Of a stretch of 64,000 nt of DNA, positions 37,191-48,636 are shown piece after piece. A program made the position numbers and the translations under genes. The notes below the pieces were generated by a model. It was not told where the DNA came from and did no database searches. It was given only the letters and a program-made list of their open reading frames with translations. This DNA comes from Enterovibrio baiacu (lineage in GTDB: Bacteria; Pseudomonadota; Gammaproteobacteria; Enterobacterales; Vibrionaceae), in NCBI RefSeq assembly GCF_004120195.1, contig NZ_SCHN01000022.1, positions 19,392-83,391 on the forward strand. Direction: 5' to 3'. The number at the start of each line of letters is the position of its first letter. Position 1 is the stretch's first letter.

Positions 37191-37961
37191 ATGAGCTCCC
37201 TATCATCCAATCTAGAGATGGATTCAAGCCTGCTCCCTAAACACATTGCCGTTATCATGGATGGCAATGGCCGTTGGGCTAAAGCGCGTGGCAAAGCCCG
37301 AATGTTTGGGCATAAAGCCGGCGTTGATGCCGTCAGAAAAACCGTCTCAACTGCTAATCGTCTCGGGATTAAAGTACTCACGCTTTTTGCTTTTAGCAGT
37401 GAAAATTGGCGTCGCCCTGAAGACGAAGTTAGCTTGCTGATGGAGTTGTTTGTCACTGTTTTAGGACGCGAGGCAAAGCGCCTACACAAGAATGGTGTCA
37501 AATTAAGAGTAATCGGCGATACCTCCCGATTTAGCAAGTCACTTCAAGATAAGATTGCATCGGCAGAAGCGCTGACGGCGAATAATCCAGGTCTAGTACT
37601 AAACATTGCTGCTAACTACGGCGGTCAGTGGGATATCCTGCAGGCAGTGCAAAAGCTAGCAAGTCAGGTTGCAGATGGCGGTATTCCAGCCGACCAATTG
37701 ACCGAAGCGGATATTTCTGTGCATTTGACGACAGCACAGCTTCCTGATGTAGACTTGATGATTCGCACCAGTGGCGAATGCCGCATAAGTAATTTTATGC
37801 TGTGGCAGGCTGCCTATGCTGAACTGTATTTCACCGAGCAATTTTGGCCAGATTTTGACGAAGTCAGCCTTACCGATGCCATCGCTTGGTACATTAACCG
37901 TGAACGCCGATTCGGCTGCACGGGCGAGCAAATTCAGGCGATGTTAAAAGTAGAAAAATAA
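37191..37961 (+). CDS. uppS: Undecaprenyl diphosphate synthase
   Basis: A 256-residue cis-prenyltransferase that makes the C55 lipid carrier. Seen: [20 protein letters not shown] with the catalytic Asp, [11 protein letters not shown] and NRERRFG. The block [15 protein letters not shown] has Cys where E. coli has His (GEHRISNF), and Ser for Gly before it; this may be normal for the family in vibrios. The ATG at 37191 follows AAGGATAATC. It is the first gene of the uppS-cdsA-dxr-rseP-bamA block. Confidence 0.96.
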   Translation: MSSLSSNLEMDSSLLPKHIAVIMDGNGRWAKARGKARMFGHKAGVDAVRKTVSTANRLGIKVLTLFAFSSENWRRPEDEVSLLMELFVTVLGREAKRLHKNGVKLRVIGDTSRFSKSLQDKIASAEALTANNPGLVLNIAANYGGQWDILQAVQKLASQVADGGIPADQLTEADISVHLTTAQLPDVDLMIRTSGECRISNFMLWQAAYAELYFTEQFWPDFDEVSLTDAIAWYINRERRFGCTGEQIQAMLKVEK

Positions 37962-37973
37962 AGAGGGTTTCGT

Positions 37974-38822
37974 TTGCTGAAACAACGTGTTTTAACGGCC
38001 GCTGTGCTAGCCCCTATGGTTATTGCAGGCATTTTTTTATTGCCGTTTCATATTTTTGTTATTGCTGTTGCTGGCGTAACACTGCTAGGTCATTGGGAGT
38101 GGACAAAGTTTGTTGATGTGTCTTCTCGTCCTCGCGGTTTCATTGTGCCAGCGTTACTTCTCATCGGGTCTCTCTTTACTTTTCCTGTCAACGAAACAGG
38201 TTTAGAACTCTCCGGCTTGCACGGTGGTGTTATTGCATTGAGTGGTGCTATTTGGTGGCTATTGGCGACCGTAATGGTGCTGAAATACCCTAAAGGTACA
38301 AACTGGTGGTCTAACAGCGCTGTTTTGCAGCAATTGTTTGGCGTATTAACACTGATCCCGTTCCTTTGGAGCGTATTGCTGCTTCGTGCTAATGGCTACG
38401 ACACACAACCTTATCTAGGTGCGAAGCTCGTGCTGATGGTGTGTTTGTTGGTGTGGGCTGCTGATACGGGCGCGTATTTTGCGGGCAAACGTTTTGGAAA
38501 GCGCAAAATGGCACCGTCAGTCAGTCCGAATAAAACCATTGAAGGTTTAATTGGCGGCTTGGTGGCATCTGTGTTGGTGACCACGGGCGTTGCACATCTT
38601 TTCTCTATCCCATTTTCTTCCATCTACACGCTGGGTGCGATCGCGCTCGTAACCTCGTTTGCATCGGTGCTCGGTGATTTGGCCGAGAGCATGTTTAAAC
38701 GCGTGGCCGGCGTGAAAGACAGTGGTCGTATCTTACCGGGGCATGGTGGGATCCTTGATCGTATTGACAGCCTAACCGCTGCTTTTCCTGTTTTTACCGT
38801 TTTATATTTTTGGTTGGCATAA
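37974..38822 (+). CDS. cdsA: Phosphatidate cytidylyltransferase
   Basis: A 282-residue polytopic membrane enzyme forming CDP-diacylglycerol. The C-terminal signature is complete: SVLGDLAESMFKRVAGVKDS followed by GRILPGHGGILDRIDSL. The start is TTG, 12 bp after uppS, with AGAGGG upstream. About eight hydrophobic segments. Confidence 0.96.
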   Translation: MLKQRVLTAAVLAPMVIAGIFLLPFHIFVIAVAGVTLLGHWEWTKFVDVSSRPRGFIVPALLLIGSLFTFPVNETGLELSGLHGGVIALSGAIWWLLATVMVLKYPKGTNWWSNSAVLQQLFGVLTLIPFLWSVLLLRANGYDTQPYLGAKLVLMVCLLVWAADTGAYFAGKRFGKRKMAPSVSPNKTIEGLIGGLVASVLVTTGVAHLFSIPFSSIYTLGAIALVTSFASVLGDLAESMFKRVAGVKDSGRILPGHGGILDRIDSLTAAFPVFTVLYFWLA

Positions 38823-38827
38823 AGACA

Positions 38828-38855
38828 TCACCGGCGACAGGCCGGTGATTTGTCC
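38828..38855 (+). terminator. Possible terminator after cdsA
   Basis: Perfect 9-bp stem ATCACCGGC/GCCGGTGAT, but the following stretch (TTGTCCTTT) is a weak U tract. It may only attenuate. Confidence 0.4.
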
Positions 38856-38892
38856 TTTGTACAACACTATGTAATGAATAATTGAGTGCTCT

Positions 38893-40089
38893 ATGCGTAA
38901 GTTAACGATTCTTGGTGCGACTGGCTCGATTGGTAGCAGCACACTGGCGGTGGTTGAGAAGAATCCTCACGCGTTTGAGGTGTTTGCGCTAGCTGCAAAT
39001 GCAAATGTCGAAAAAATGATCGCGCTGTGTGTGAAGTGGGAACCCCGCTTTGCTGCAATGGCCGATGCAACTGCTGCAAAGAACCTGCAAGATGCGTTGC
39101 GAAAAGAAGGTATCAAGACAGATGTTCTGAGCGGTGTTGATGGCCTCTCTGCACTCGCATCCCACTCTGATGTTGACACGGTTATGGCGGCAGTTGTTGG
39201 GGCGGCAGGCTTGATCCCTACGATGGCAGCAGTGCAGGCGGGTAAGCGCGTATTGCTCGCGAATAAAGAAGCATTGGTGATGTCTGGACAGCTCTTTATT
39301 GATGCTGTTCATCGCTATGGGGCGGAATTACTGCCGGTAGATAGTGAACACAATGCGATTTTCCAATGCCTACCAATGTCTATCCAATCCCAGCTTGGTG
39401 TGTGTGATCTCGCCGCTGAAGGCGTGAGTAAGATTTTGCTCACAGGTTCGGGCGGTCCATTCCGTTATACGGACATTGATGCGTTAGCATCGGTAACGCC
39501 AGCCCAAGCCATCGCGCACCCTAACTGGTCTATGGGGCCTAAAATCTCAGTGGATTCAGCCACTATGATGAACAAGGGCCTTGAGTATATTGAAGCGCGT
39601 TGGTTGTTTAATGCCCAGCGCGAACAATTAGATGTGATCATCCATCCTCAATCTGTTATTCACTCGATGGTGCAATATCGCGATGGCTCTGTCATGGCGC
39701 AAATGGGTCGTCCTGACATGAACACGCCTATTGCGTATTCAATGGCTTACCCTGAACGTATTGATGCGGGGGTGAAACCGCTGGATTTTACCGAGGTGGC
39801 CGAGTTTAGCTTTTTGAAGCCTGATTTTGCTCGCTACCCGTGCTTGAAACTGGCGATTGACGCTTGTTATGTCGGACAGTCAGCAACAACAACGTTAAAC
39901 GCGGCCAACGAAATTGCCGTTGAAGCCTTTTTGAATGGCGTTATAGGCTTTACACAGATTGCTGAAATTAACGATGCTGTGTTACAAAATGCCGTATTTA
40001 GCGAGCCAACGTGCATTGAAGGCTTGCTCGACATCGACGCAAAAGCGCGCGCGATGGCAATGGATTGCGTGAATAAGGTGAAACGATGA
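38893..40089 (+). CDS. dxr: 1-deoxy-D-xylulose 5-phosphate reductoisomerase
   Basis: A 398-residue enzyme of the MEP isoprenoid pathway (DXP to MEP, NADPH). [17 protein letters not shown] binds [40 protein letters not shown] and [16 protein letters not shown] are catalytic blocks. It overlaps the rseP start by 4 bp. Confidence 0.97.
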   Translation: MRKLTILGATGSIGSSTLAVVEKNPHAFEVFALAANANVEKMIALCVKWEPRFAAMADATAAKNLQDALRKEGIKTDVLSGVDGLSALASHSDVDTVMAAVVGAAGLIPTMAAVQAGKRVLLANKEALVMSGQLFIDAVHRYGAELLPVDSEHNAIFQCLPMSIQSQLGVCDLAAEGVSKILLTGSGGPFRYTDIDALASVTPAQAIAHPNWSMGPKISVDSATMMNKGLEYIEARWLFNAQREQLDVIIHPQSVIHSMVQYRDGSVMAQMGRPDMNTPIAYSMAYPERIDAGVKPLDFTEVAEFSFLKPDFARYPCLKLAIDACYVGQSATTTLNAANEIAVEAFLNGVIGFTQIAEINDAVLQNAVFSEPTCIEGLLDIDAKARAMAMDCVNKVKR

Positions 40090-41441
40090 GTGCGATTTTG
40101 TGGAATCTGTGTTTTTTCTTGATTGCACTGGGCATGTTGGTTGCTGTACATGAGTTCGGTCATTTTTGGGTTGCCCGTCGATGTGGTGTCAAAGTTGAGC
40201 GTTTCTCTATTGGGTTTGGTAAAGCCATCTGGCAACGTGTAGGCAAAGACGGCACCGAATACACACTGGCTATGATCCCGCTGGGTGGCTACGTCAAGAT
40301 GCTTGATGAGCGTGTTGATGATGTGCCCGAAGCAATGAAGCCGCACGCTTTTAACAACCGTCCACTTTGGCAGCGCAGCGCTATTGTCGCCGCTGGCCCT
40401 ATCGCAAATTTCCTGTTTGCTATCTTCGCATACTGGCTTGTTATGCTCATTGGCGTACAGGCCGTAAAGCCCGTTATTGGTGACGTAGCTCCGCAATCTA
40501 TTGCTGCGCAGGCGGGAATTGAGCCTGGAATGGAACTAACCCAGGTATCAGGTATCAAAACGCGTGATTGGGAATCCGTAAATTTGCAGTTCATTTCCCA
40601 CATCGGCGATGAGTCGATGACTTTGACGGCACAGCCTCAGAGTAATGCGGGATATGAAGTGACGAAGACACTCGATTTGTCATCTTGGTCCTTTAATCCA
40701 GAGAAAGAGTCAGCATTACGCACTCTGGGTATTACACCGTATTCCCCGGAAGTGACGAATGTCATTTCACAAGTGGTCGAAGGAAGTGCGGCAGAGCGTG
40801 TAGGCTTACTCGCGGACGATGAATTGTTGACGATCGATGGTCAGCCGATCACTGATTGGATGGAGGTTGTAACCCTCATCCGTAATCACCCGAATATGCC
40901 TGTTCCTCTTACTCTACTTCGTGACGGTCAGGAAAAAACAATTGAACTGATTCCTGATGCGAGAGAGCAAGGCGATAAGCAAATCGGTTATGCGGGCTTT
41001 GCACCAAAAACGGAACCGTGGCCTGAGTCGTATCAAATTACAATTCAATACGGTCCCTTAGAGGCAATACCCCAAGCCATGGACAAAACATGGCAGATAG
41101 TGGTGTTGACCGCGAACATGATCAAGAAATTATTCACTGGCGATGTCGCCGTGGAAAATTTGAGTGGGCCTATCTCAATCGCGAAAGGTGCAGGGATGAC
41201 CGCAGACTTTGGTCTGGTATACTTTCTCGGTTTTCTCGCACTGATCAGTGTGAATTTAGGCATCATTAACTTATTACCGTTACCGGTTTTAGATGGAGGG
41301 CATTTATTGTTCTTCGGTATTGAAGCCGTAACACGCCGCCCAGTCTCTGAGCGTATTCAAGATATGGGATACAGGGTTGGCTCCGCCATTATTGTGGTAT
41401 TGATGGCCGTGGCGTTATTTAACGATTTTGCCCGACTGTAG
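40086..41441 (+). CDS. rseP: Site-2 protease RseP (sigma-E activation)
   Basis: A 451-residue intramembrane zinc metalloprotease that cuts RseA after DegS. The HExxH motif is in [16 protein letters not shown] in the first helix, two periplasmic PDZ domains follow (about 125-300), and [15 protein letters not shown] holds the third zinc ligand. Complete. Confidence 0.97.
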   Translation: MSAILWNLCFFLIALGMLVAVHEFGHFWVARRCGVKVERFSIGFGKAIWQRVGKDGTEYTLAMIPLGGYVKMLDERVDDVPEAMKPHAFNNRPLWQRSAIVAAGPIANFLFAIFAYWLVMLIGVQAVKPVIGDVAPQSIAAQAGIEPGMELTQVSGIKTRDWESVNLQFISHIGDESMTLTAQPQSNAGYEVTKTLDLSSWSFNPEKESALRTLGITPYSPEVTNVISQVVEGSAAERVGLLADDELLTIDGQPITDWMEVVTLIRNHPNMPVPLTLLRDGQEKTIELIPDAREQGDKQIGYAGFAPKTEPWPESYQITIQYGPLEAIPQAMDKTWQIVVLTANMIKKLFTGDVAVENLSGPISIAKGAGMTADFGLVYFLGFLALISVNLGIINLLPLPVLDGGHLLFFGIEAVTRRPVSERIQDMGYRVGSAIIVVLMAVALFNDFARL

Positions 41442-41476
41442 GATTCAGCGTTTAGCAAGGAAAAGTCAGAGCAGCA

Positions 41477-43873
41477 ATGGCGATGAAAAAACTTTTAATA
41501 GCCTCTCTTCTTTTTTCAAGTTCTGTCACAGCGAATGAGTTTGTGGTGGAAGACATTCGATTTGAGGGGCTTCAGCGAGTCAGTCTCGGTGCAGCATTGT
41601 TATCGATGCCAGTCCGAGTCGGTGACAACATAGGCGAAGGCGATGTGTCAGGGATCATCAAATCCTTGTTTGCTACAGGTAACTTCGAAAACGTACGTGT
41701 ATTCCGTGATGGCGAAGACCTTCTGGTAAAGGTTATCGAACGTCCTACGATCGCGAGCATTTCTTTCTCTGGCAACAAAGCCATTGAAGACGAGCAATTG
41801 AGTGAAAACCTTGCCGCTTCAGGTTTGCGCATCGGTGAGTCGTTAGATCGCACTACCTTGTCAAACATCGAAAAAGGCTTGGAAGATTTCTACTATAGCG
41901 TGGGTAAATACAACGCCCTCGTAAGTGCTGTTATCACGCCACTTCCTCGTAACCGTGCTGACGTGAAGTTTGTGTTCACTGAAGGCGTGTCGGCAAAAAT
42001 TCAACAAATTAACTTCATCGGGAACACGGTGTTCACTGACGAGGAGTTGAAATCCAGCTTCAAGCTTCGTTCTGATGTGCCTTGGTGGAATTTCCTCGCC
42101 GATGAGAAATACCAGAAACAAGCACTTGCAGGTGACTTGGAGAACCTTCGTTCTTTCTATTTGAACCGTGGTTACCTGAAATTCCGTGTTGAGTCCGCAC
42201 AAGTGTCGATTTCGCCTGATAAAAAAGGCGTTTACATCACGATGAACCTTGATGAAGGTTTGCCTTACAGTGTGTCAGACATCAATTTCCGTGGTGGAAA
42301 GTCGAGCGATGATTTTGCCGCGCTTTCAACCATTAAAGATGGTGAAGTGTATAACGGAGAGAAGGTTACTGCGTTAGAAGATGCCATCAAGCGTCAGTTG
42401 GGTGAACAAGGTTATGCTTACCCGCAAGTCGCCACTATTCCAGAATTTAACGATGACAACCAAACCGTTGCGTTGAATGTCAGTATTGAGCCAGGTAAAC
42501 GTGTATACGTGCGCAATATTCGCTTCTCTGGTAACCAGATCACCCGCGATGAAGTGTTGCGCCGTGAAATGCGTCAGATGGAAGGTTCGTGGTTGAATGC
42601 CAAATCGGTTGAGACCAGTAAAGAGCGTTTGAATCGCCTTGGTTATTTCGAAACCGTCGATGTGCGCACAACGCGCGTCCCGGGTACGGAAGATCAAGTG
42701 GATGTTGAGTACAACGTAAAAGAAGCAAACTCCGGTAACGTTAACTTCGGTGTTGGCTACGGTACGGAGTCAGGCATCAGTTTCCAAGCCGGTCTTCAAC
42801 AAGATAACTTTGCAGGCTCAGGTAACCGTTTTGGCGCTAATGCGATGATTAACGATTACCAAAAAAACCTGACGCTCGAATACCGTGACCCATACTGGAC
42901 CTTGGATGGTATTAGTTTGGGTGGCAAGGTGTTCTTCAACGAATTTGAAGCATCTGATGCGAACATCGTTGACTACACCGATAAAAGTTATGGTACCAGT
43001 CTGACATGGGGCTTCCCATTTGATGAATTGAATTACTTCGATTTCTCACTTGGCTATACGCACCGTCAAATTGAAAACCTAGGCGGTTACTACCAGATCG
43101 AGAAGTTCCTTGATTCACAGGAAGGCAACACGACTGAAAATGGCTTGGAAGTGGATGACTTCGATTGGTCTATCAGTTGGAGCCGAAACAACCTAAACCG
43201 TGGTTTCTTCCCAACAGCAGGTAACTACCAACGTGCATCATTCCGAATGACGGTGCCAGGGTCGGACGTACAGTTTTATAAAGCGCAGTATGATGTTCGA
43301 AATTACATGCCGCTAACTGAATCGCACAGCTTCTCGCTCTTGCTGCGTGGCCGATTGGGTTACGGTAACGGCTATGGAAGCAACGGCGAAAATGATTACT
43401 TGATGCCGTTTTATGAGAACTTCTACGCAGGTGGTTTCTCTACGCTACGTGGTTTCCGTTCTAACACGGCAGGTCCGAAAGCAGTGTATGACCAAGGTGC
43501 GGGTAACAACCCAGCGCTAGTCGGCAGTAATGATTCTGTTGGTGGTAATGCCACGGCATTGGCCAGTGCTGAGCTGATTTTCCCAACGCCATTCGTGTCC
43601 GCGGAAGTGCGTAACTCAATTCGAACCAGTGTGTTTGTTGATGCTGCGTCGGTTTGGGATACGGAATATGACCTTAACGACGCGCGTGTGATCAGCGGAC
43701 AAGAGTACATCTACGACTACAGCGACCCAACAAATTATCGTGCATCTTATGGTGCTGCGCTTCAATGGCGCTCACCGATGGGTCCACTTGTTTTCTCGTT
43801 GTCTAAGCCTATCAAGAAATACGAAGGTGATGACGAAGAATTCTTTACCTTTACGATTGGCCGTACGTTCTGA
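41477..43873 (+). CDS. bamA: Outer membrane protein assembly factor BamA
   Basis: A 798-residue Omp85 protein, the core of the beta-barrel assembly machine. Signal peptide ([16 protein letters not shown], cleavage before NEF), five POTRA domains (to about residue 420), then a 16-strand barrel with the loop-6 motif STLRGFRS and the C-terminal signature ending in TIGRTF. An alternative start six bases later (MKKL) is equally good. It follows rseP, precedes skp. Confidence 0.97.
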   Translation: MAMKKLLIASLLFSSSVTANEFVVEDIRFEGLQRVSLGAALLSMPVRVGDNIGEGDVSGIIKSLFATGNFENVRVFRDGEDLLVKVIERPTIASISFSGNKAIEDEQLSENLAASGLRIGESLDRTTLSNIEKGLEDFYYSVGKYNALVSAVITPLPRNRADVKFVFTEGVSAKIQQINFIGNTVFTDEELKSSFKLRSDVPWWNFLADEKYQKQALAGDLENLRSFYLNRGYLKFRVESAQVSISPDKKGVYITMNLDEGLPYSVSDINFRGGKSSDDFAALSTIKDGEVYNGEKVTALEDAIKRQLGEQGYAYPQVATIPEFNDDNQTVALNVSIEPGKRVYVRNIRFSGNQITRDEVLRREMRQMEGSWLNAKSVETSKERLNRLGYFETVDVRTTRVPGTEDQVDVEYNVKEANSGNVNFGVGYGTESGISFQAGLQQDNFAGSGNRFGANAMINDYQKNLTLEYRDPYWTLDGISLGGKVFFNEFEASDANIVDYTDKSYGTSLTWGFPFDELNYFDFSLGYTHRQIENLGGYYQIEKFLDSQEGNTTENGLEVDDFDWSISWSRNNLNRGFFPTAGNYQRASFRMTVPGSDVQFYKAQYDVRNYMPLTESHSFSLLLRGRLGYGNGYGSNGENDYLMPFYENFYAGGFSTLRGFRSNTAGPKAVYDQGAGNNPALVGSNDSVGGNATALASAELIFPTPFVSAEVRNSIRTSVFVDAASVWDTEYDLNDARVISGQEYIYDYSDPTNYRASYGAALQWRSPMGPLVFSLSKPIKKYEGDDEEFFTFTIGRTF

Positions 43874-43896
43874 TTTTCAAATTTTAGGAGAATATT

Positions 43897-44406
43897 TTGA
43901 AACCATTTATCAAAGCGGCAGGCCTAAGCCTAGCCATTCTTAGTGCTTCAATGTATGCATCTGCAGCGGAAGCAGCGCAAAAAATCGGTTATGTATCAAC
44001 CGGTCCTGTGATTGCGCAAATGGCAAAGCAAAGCAATGTAAGTGAAAAACTGCGTCGTGAATTTAAAGACCGCATTGCAGAAGTTGAACGTCTTGAAGGC
44101 AAGCTGAAAAAAGGCGTGGATAAGCTGAAGCGTAACGGCGAGCTAATGAGCGAAAAAGAGCGCACCAAGCTGCAGCGTGAATTGCAATCGCTAGATGCTG
44201 ATTACAAGCTGAAAGTGAACAACTTAAAAGAAGATGAACGCAAGCGCAGTGCTGAAGAACAACGTAAACTGATTGAAAAACTACAGAAAGCGATCGCTTC
44301 ACTGGCGAAAAAAGAAGGCTATGACATGATTTTGGATCGTCAGGCTGTTCTTTTTGCTAGCCCGAAAGACGATCTTTCTGAGAAAGTGCTGAAAGCAGTA
44401 AAATAA
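43897..44406 (+). CDS. skp: Periplasmic chaperone Skp (OmpH)
   Basis: A 169-residue trimeric chaperone for outer membrane proteins. Signal peptide up to about ASAAEA, then AAQKIGYVSTGPVI and a long charged helical hairpin (tentacles) rich in Lys and Glu. The start is TTG with TAGGAGAATATT upstream. Confidence 0.94.
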   Translation: MKPFIKAAGLSLAILSASMYASAAEAAQKIGYVSTGPVIAQMAKQSNVSEKLRREFKDRIAEVERLEGKLKKGVDKLKRNGELMSEKERTKLQRELQSLDADYKLKVNNLKEDERKRSAEEQRKLIEKLQKAIASLAKKEGYDMILDRQAVLFASPKDDLSEKVLKAVK

Positions 44407-44418
44407 GTAAGGTAAAAA

Positions 44419-45444
44419 ATGGCTTCTATTACTCTCGCTGAATTAGCGGAAAAACTGAGTGCTGAACTTCATGGTGATGGTTCTATTGTCATTCACTCAA
44501 TTGCGGGTATGGATAAAGCGGGCGAAGGGCATATTACTTTTCTCTCGAGCAGTAAATATCGTAAACATCTCGCTGAATGCCAGGCCAGTGCGGTGATGGT
44601 CAAGGAAGCCGACCTCGCTTATTGCAGCGGCAATGCGCTAGTCATGAAAGACCCATATTTGGGGTATGCATTGACGGCGCAATTGCTGGATACCACGCCA
44701 GCGTGTGCAACTGACATTGCGCCAAGTGCCTATGTTTCTCCTACTGCGACGCTGGGTGAAGGCGTATCGATTGGTCACAACGCTGTGATTGAAGACGGTG
44801 TTACCTTGGGCGATAACGTTCAGGTTGGCGCGGGTTGTTTTGTTGGTAAGAACGCAGTACTCGGCGCTAACACTCGTCTTTGGGCTAACGTATCTATCTA
44901 CCATGATGTAAAACTGGGTGAATCTTGCTTGATTCAATCAAGCACCGTGATTGGTTCAGATGGTTTTGGTTATGCGAATGACAAAGGCCGTTGGGTTAAG
45001 ATCCCTCAGGTTGGTAGCGTCATTATTGGTGACCGAGTAGAAATCGGTGCGTGTACGACCATCGACCGTGGTGCACTGGATGACACCCTGATTGCTGATG
45101 GTGTGATCATCGACAACCAGTGTCAGATCGCGCATAATGTCATGATCGGTGAAAATACCGCCATTGCGGGTGCGACTGTTGTTGCAGGAAGCACTAAAAT
45201 AGGCAAACACTGCATTATTGGTGGGGCGTGTGTCATTAATGGGCACATTGAAATCACAGACGGCACCACCATCACAGGCATGGGGATGGTGATGCGGCCT
45301 ATCACTGAACCTGGTATGTACTCTTCGGGTATTCCTCTTCAAAAAAATCGCGAGTGGCGTAAAACTGCTGCGCGAACATTGAAGATCGAAGAAATGCATA
45401 AACGATTGAAAGTTGTTGAAAAAAAACTAGAAGATAGCGAGTAA
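44419..45444 (+). CDS. lpxD: UDP-3-O-(3-hydroxyacyl)glucosamine N-acyltransferase
   Basis: A 341-residue lipid A enzyme that adds the second acyl chain. The N-terminal uridine-binding domain ([19 protein letters not shown]) is followed by a left-handed parallel beta-helix of hexapeptide repeats and a C-terminal helix. The catalytic His is expected in [15 protein letters not shown]. Confidence 0.96.
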   Translation: MASITLAELAEKLSAELHGDGSIVIHSIAGMDKAGEGHITFLSSSKYRKHLAECQASAVMVKEADLAYCSGNALVMKDPYLGYALTAQLLDTTPACATDIAPSAYVSPTATLGEGVSIGHNAVIEDGVTLGDNVQVGAGCFVGKNAVLGANTRLWANVSIYHDVKLGESCLIQSSTVIGSDGFGYANDKGRWVKIPQVGSVIIGDRVEIGACTTIDRGALDDTLIADGVIIDNQCQIAHNVMIGENTAIAGATVVAGSTKIGKHCIIGGACVINGHIEITDGTTITGMGMVMRPITEPGMYSSGIPLQKNREWRKTAARTLKIEEMHKRLKVVEKKLEDSE

Positions 45445-45572
45445 ACGCTGTCTCGATGGCCTACTCTTCTGGCGAGTAGCAATATTGAGTATGACTCATG
45501 TTGTCTATTCCTTGCGGTGTGGGCCATTTTGCATTCAACAACAATAATAAGTTTTCACACGGGAATAATACT

Positions 45573-46025
45573 TTGATTCGCGAAAATAAAGTTCTGACTA
45601 TTAACGAAATCCGAGAGTTGCTGCCTCATCGTTATCCATTTCTCTTGATTGACCGTGTTATTGATTTTGAAGAAGGCAAATACCTTCATGCGATCAAGAA
45701 CGTGTCAGTCAATGAACCTCAATTCACGGGTCATTTCCCGCAACTGCCAATTTTCCCTGGTGTGTTGATCCTTGAAGCCATGGCTCAAGCAACAGGTTTG
45801 TTAGCGTTCAAAACGTTTGGCGCACCTGCTGAAAATGAACTGTACTACTTTGCAAGTATCGACAATGCTAAATTCCGTGCGCCTGTAACACCGGGTGACC
45901 AAATGGTATTGGAAGTTGAATTCCTTAAAGAGCGCCGCGGCATTGCTGCATTTACTGGTGTCGCGAAAGTCGACGGTAAAGTGGTGTGTTCTGCTGACCT
46001 TAAGTGTGCCAGAAGAGAGTTTTAA
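45573..46025 (+). CDS. fabZ: 3-hydroxyacyl-[acyl-carrier-protein] dehydratase FabZ
   Basis: A 150-residue hot-dog-fold dehydratase of fatty acid elongation. [14 protein letters not shown], catalytic His in [13 protein letters not shown] and Glu in [12 protein letters not shown] are visible. The TTG at 45573 with GGGAATAATAC upstream gives the family length; the frame extends to an ATG at 45498, but that stretch (Asn-rich) has no family counterpart. Confidence 0.94.
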   Translation: MIRENKVLTINEIRELLPHRYPFLLIDRVIDFEEGKYLHAIKNVSVNEPQFTGHFPQLPIFPGVLILEAMAQATGLLAFKTFGAPAENELYYFASIDNAKFRAPVTPGDQMVLEVEFLKERRGIAAFTGVAKVDGKVVCSADLKCARREF

Positions 46026-46027
46026 AC

Positions 46028-46816
46028 GTGATTCATGAATCTGCGCAAATTCACCCAACCGCAGTTGTAGAGGAAGGGGTTACCCTTGCTGCCAATGTTA
46101 AAATTGGCGCGTTCTCTTACATAGGCTCTGGGGTTGAGATCGGTGAAGGTACTGAAGTAAAAACCCACGTGGTTATCAAGGGGCCTACCAAAATTGGTCG
46201 CGATAACAAGATCTTCCAATTCGCTTCTATTGGCGAAGAGTGTCAGGATCTGAAATACGCGGGTGAGCCAACGACGCTGGAAATTGGTGATCGCAACACC
46301 ATCCGTGAAAGTGTCACCATGCACCGTGGTACCGTTCAAGACGGTGGCCATACTCAGGTGGGTAGCGACAACTTATTTATGATCAATGCCCATGTAGCGC
46401 ATGATTGCATCATTGGTGACCGTTGTATTTTTGCAAATAACGCAACACTTGCAGGTCACGTGACCGTCGGTGATTTCGCGATTGTTGGCGGTATGACTGC
46501 GATTCACCAATTCTGCACCATTGGCAGCCATTGTATGTTGGGCGGCGGTTCTATCGTTGTGAAAGACGTACCACCTTACGTCATGGCCCAAGGCAACCAC
46601 TGTGCACCATTCGGTATTAACGTTGAAGGCCTCAAGCGTCGCGGTTTCGACAAGACTGCAATCAAAGCGATTCGCTCGGTATACAAAGAAATTTACCGTT
46701 CTGGCAAAACGCTAGAAGAAGCGAAAAAGCAAATTGTGGAAATGGCCAAAGACGAAGAAGCACTTCAACTGTTTGTTGAGTTCTTTGATAACTCAAGCCG
46801 AGGTATTATTCGATAA
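46028..46816 (+). CDS. lpxA: UDP-N-acetylglucosamine acyltransferase
   Basis: A 262-residue first enzyme of lipid A synthesis, a hexapeptide-repeat beta-helix. [20 protein letters not shown], the catalytic-His region [12 protein letters not shown] and [16 protein letters not shown] match. The start is GTG, 2 bp after fabZ; the longer frame (46004) runs into fabZ. Its stop overlaps the lpxB ATG by one base. Confidence 0.96.
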   Translation: MIHESAQIHPTAVVEEGVTLAANVKIGAFSYIGSGVEIGEGTEVKTHVVIKGPTKIGRDNKIFQFASIGEECQDLKYAGEPTTLEIGDRNTIRESVTMHRGTVQDGGHTQVGSDNLFMINAHVAHDCIIGDRCIFANNATLAGHVTVGDFAIVGGMTAIHQFCTIGSHCMLGGGSIVVKDVPPYVMAQGNHCAPFGINVEGLKRRGFDKTAIKAIRSVYKEIYRSGKTLEEAKKQIVEMAKDEEALQLFVEFFDNSSRGIIR

Positions 46817-47964
46817 TGGCTGTTGCAACAAAGCCGCTACGAATTGGAATTGTCGCCGGGGAAATCTCCGGCGATATTTTAGGTGCTGGCTTTATAAAAG
46901 CGGTAAAAGCCCAATACCCTGATGCAGAGTTTGTTGGCATTGCAGGGCCAAGAATGAAAGTCCTTGGCTGTGAAACCCTTTTCGACATGGAAGAGCTTTC
47001 CGTGATGGGGTTGGTCGAGGTACTGGGTCGCCTTTCTCGTCTTCTCAAAGTAAAACGCGAGTTAGTGGAATACTTTGTTGCCAATCCACCGGATGTCTTT
47101 GTCGGTATTGATGCGCCTGATTTCAACCTTCGTTTAGAAAAATCGTTGAAAGACAATGGTATCAAAACCGTGCACTACGTTAGCCCAAGTGTTTGGGCGT
47201 GGCGTCAAAAGCGTATCTTTAAAATTGCAGCAGCGACGGATCTCGTTCTTGCTCTATTGCCTTTCGAAAAAGCCTTCTACGATAAATTCAACGTGCCTTG
47301 TGATTTTGTAGGTCACACCATGGCGGATGCCATTCCGCTAGAAAGTGACAAAGTTGCTGCACGAGAGTTGCTTGGTCTTGAGCCGGACAAACGCTACTTG
47401 GCTGTATTGCCGGGAAGTCGTGGTGGCGAAATGAAATTGCTCGCACCGATCTTCATTGAAACGTGCAAATTGCTCAAAGAGAAACACCCAGATCTTGGCT
47501 TTGTGGTTGCATTGGTGAATGAGAAGCGCCGTGAGCAATTTGAGTTAGCGTGGAAAGAAACGGCGCCTGAACTCGATTTTACCTTGGTCGATGATACTGC
47601 CAGAAATGTGATTGCTGCATCTGACACTGTGCTTCTTGCCTCAGGTACTGTTGCGCTTGAATGTATGTTAGTGAAACGCCCAATGGTCGTTGGCTACAAA
47701 GTGAACGCAATCACGGCATGGATTGCCCGTAAAATGGTGAAAACAGAATTTGTTTCCTTGCCAAATATCCTTGCTGGTAAAGCTCTCGTACCAGAGCGTT
47801 TACAAGAGGCATGCACTCCAGAGCAACTCGCTGAGGATGTGACCACCTACCTTGATGGCGACAACGCTGAGCTACTGCAGGTGTTTACACAACTGCACGA
47901 AGTGATTCGCTGTGATGCTGATGCGACATCAGCACGTGCTGTACTCAATTTGATTGGACGTTAA
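46816..47964 (+). CDS. lpxB: Lipid-A-disaccharide synthase
   Basis: A 382-residue GT19 glycosyltransferase that joins lipid X and UDP-diacylglucosamine. [32 protein letters not shown] and [12 protein letters not shown] are hallmark segments. Its stop overlaps the rnhB start by one base. Confidence 0.96.
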   Translation: MAVATKPLRIGIVAGEISGDILGAGFIKAVKAQYPDAEFVGIAGPRMKVLGCETLFDMEELSVMGLVEVLGRLSRLLKVKRELVEYFVANPPDVFVGIDAPDFNLRLEKSLKDNGIKTVHYVSPSVWAWRQKRIFKIAAATDLVLALLPFEKAFYDKFNVPCDFVGHTMADAIPLESDKVAARELLGLEPDKRYLAVLPGSRGGEMKLLAPIFIETCKLLKEKHPDLGFVVALVNEKRREQFELAWKETAPELDFTLVDDTARNVIAASDTVLLASGTVALECMLVKRPMVVGYKVNAITAWIARKMVKTEFVSLPNILAGKALVPERLQEACTPEQLAEDVTTYLDGDNAELLQVFTQLHEVIRCDADATSARAVLNLIGR

Positions 47965-48569
47965 TGATGGACTTCGAACCGTTTGAATATCCAGATGCTA
48001 CTTTGATCGCAGGTGTGGATGAAGTAGGACGCGGCCCGTTAGTCGGTGCTGTGGTTACTGCTGCCGTTATTCTTGATCCGAATAACCCTATCGAAGGGCT
48101 AACTGACTCGAAAAAGCTGACTGACAAAAAACGCGAAGTGTTGTTTGAGCAGATCAAAGAAAAAGCGCTGGCATGGTCACTTGGCCGAGCTGAACCTGAA
48201 GAAATTGACGACATCAATATTCTTGCTGCCACCATGCTTGCCATGGAACGTGCAGTGAATGGCCTTCCCATTGCGCCTGACTATGTCTTGATTGATGGCA
48301 ATCGCGTGCCTTCGGGTATCACGGAGCCAGCACAAGCCGTTGTAAAAGGCGACTTACGTGTTGCCGAGATCAGTGCAGCATCGATTCTTGCCAAAGTGGT
48401 TCGAGATCGTGAAATGGAAGCCTTGGACAAAGAATACCCACAATACGGCTTTGCCAAGCACAAAGGTTATCCAACCAAAGCGCACTTTGAAGCGTTAGAG
48501 CAGCATGGTGCCATTGAAGGCTATCGAAAGAGCTTTAAACCTGTCAAAAAAGCCCTAGGCCTTGCATAA
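47964..48569 (+). CDS. rnhB: Ribonuclease HII
   Basis: A 201-residue RNase HII that cuts RNA in RNA-DNA hybrids, including single ribonucleotides. Acidic residues in [24 protein letters not shown] and VLIDGNRVP are visible. The first ATG (47964) overlaps the lpxB stop; ATG at 47967 is also possible. Confidence 0.96.
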   Translation: MMDFEPFEYPDATLIAGVDEVGRGPLVGAVVTAAVILDPNNPIEGLTDSKKLTDKKREVLFEQIKEKALAWSLGRAEPEEIDDINILAATMLAMERAVNGLPIAPDYVLIDGNRVPSGITEPAQAVVKGDLRVAEISAASILAKVVRDREMEALDKEYPQYGFAKHKGYPTKAHFEALEQHGAIEGYRKSFKPVKKALGLA

Positions 48570-48575
48570 TGTTCC

Positions 48576-48598
48576 GAGGGGAAATGCATTTTCCCCTC
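48576..48598 (+). terminator. Possible terminator after rnhB
   Basis: Hairpin GAGGGGAAA-TGCA-TTTTCCCCTC with only a weak pyrimidine-rich tail (AACAATTTCTTT). It could attenuate between rnhB and dnaE. Confidence 0.4.
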
Positions 48599-48636
48599 AA
48601 CAATTTCTTTCCCTAAACCAGTAACGTACGAGTTCT

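Noticed and set aside
39867..40496. 209-codon antisense frame over dxr-rseP
   Set aside because: It is the shadow of two certain genes on the plus strand, with no recognisable domain.
45498..45572. N-terminal extension of fabZ from an ATG at 45498
   Set aside because: The extra 25 residues are Asn-rich and have no counterpart in FabZ; the TTG at 45573 has a Shine-Dalgarno and gives the normal length.
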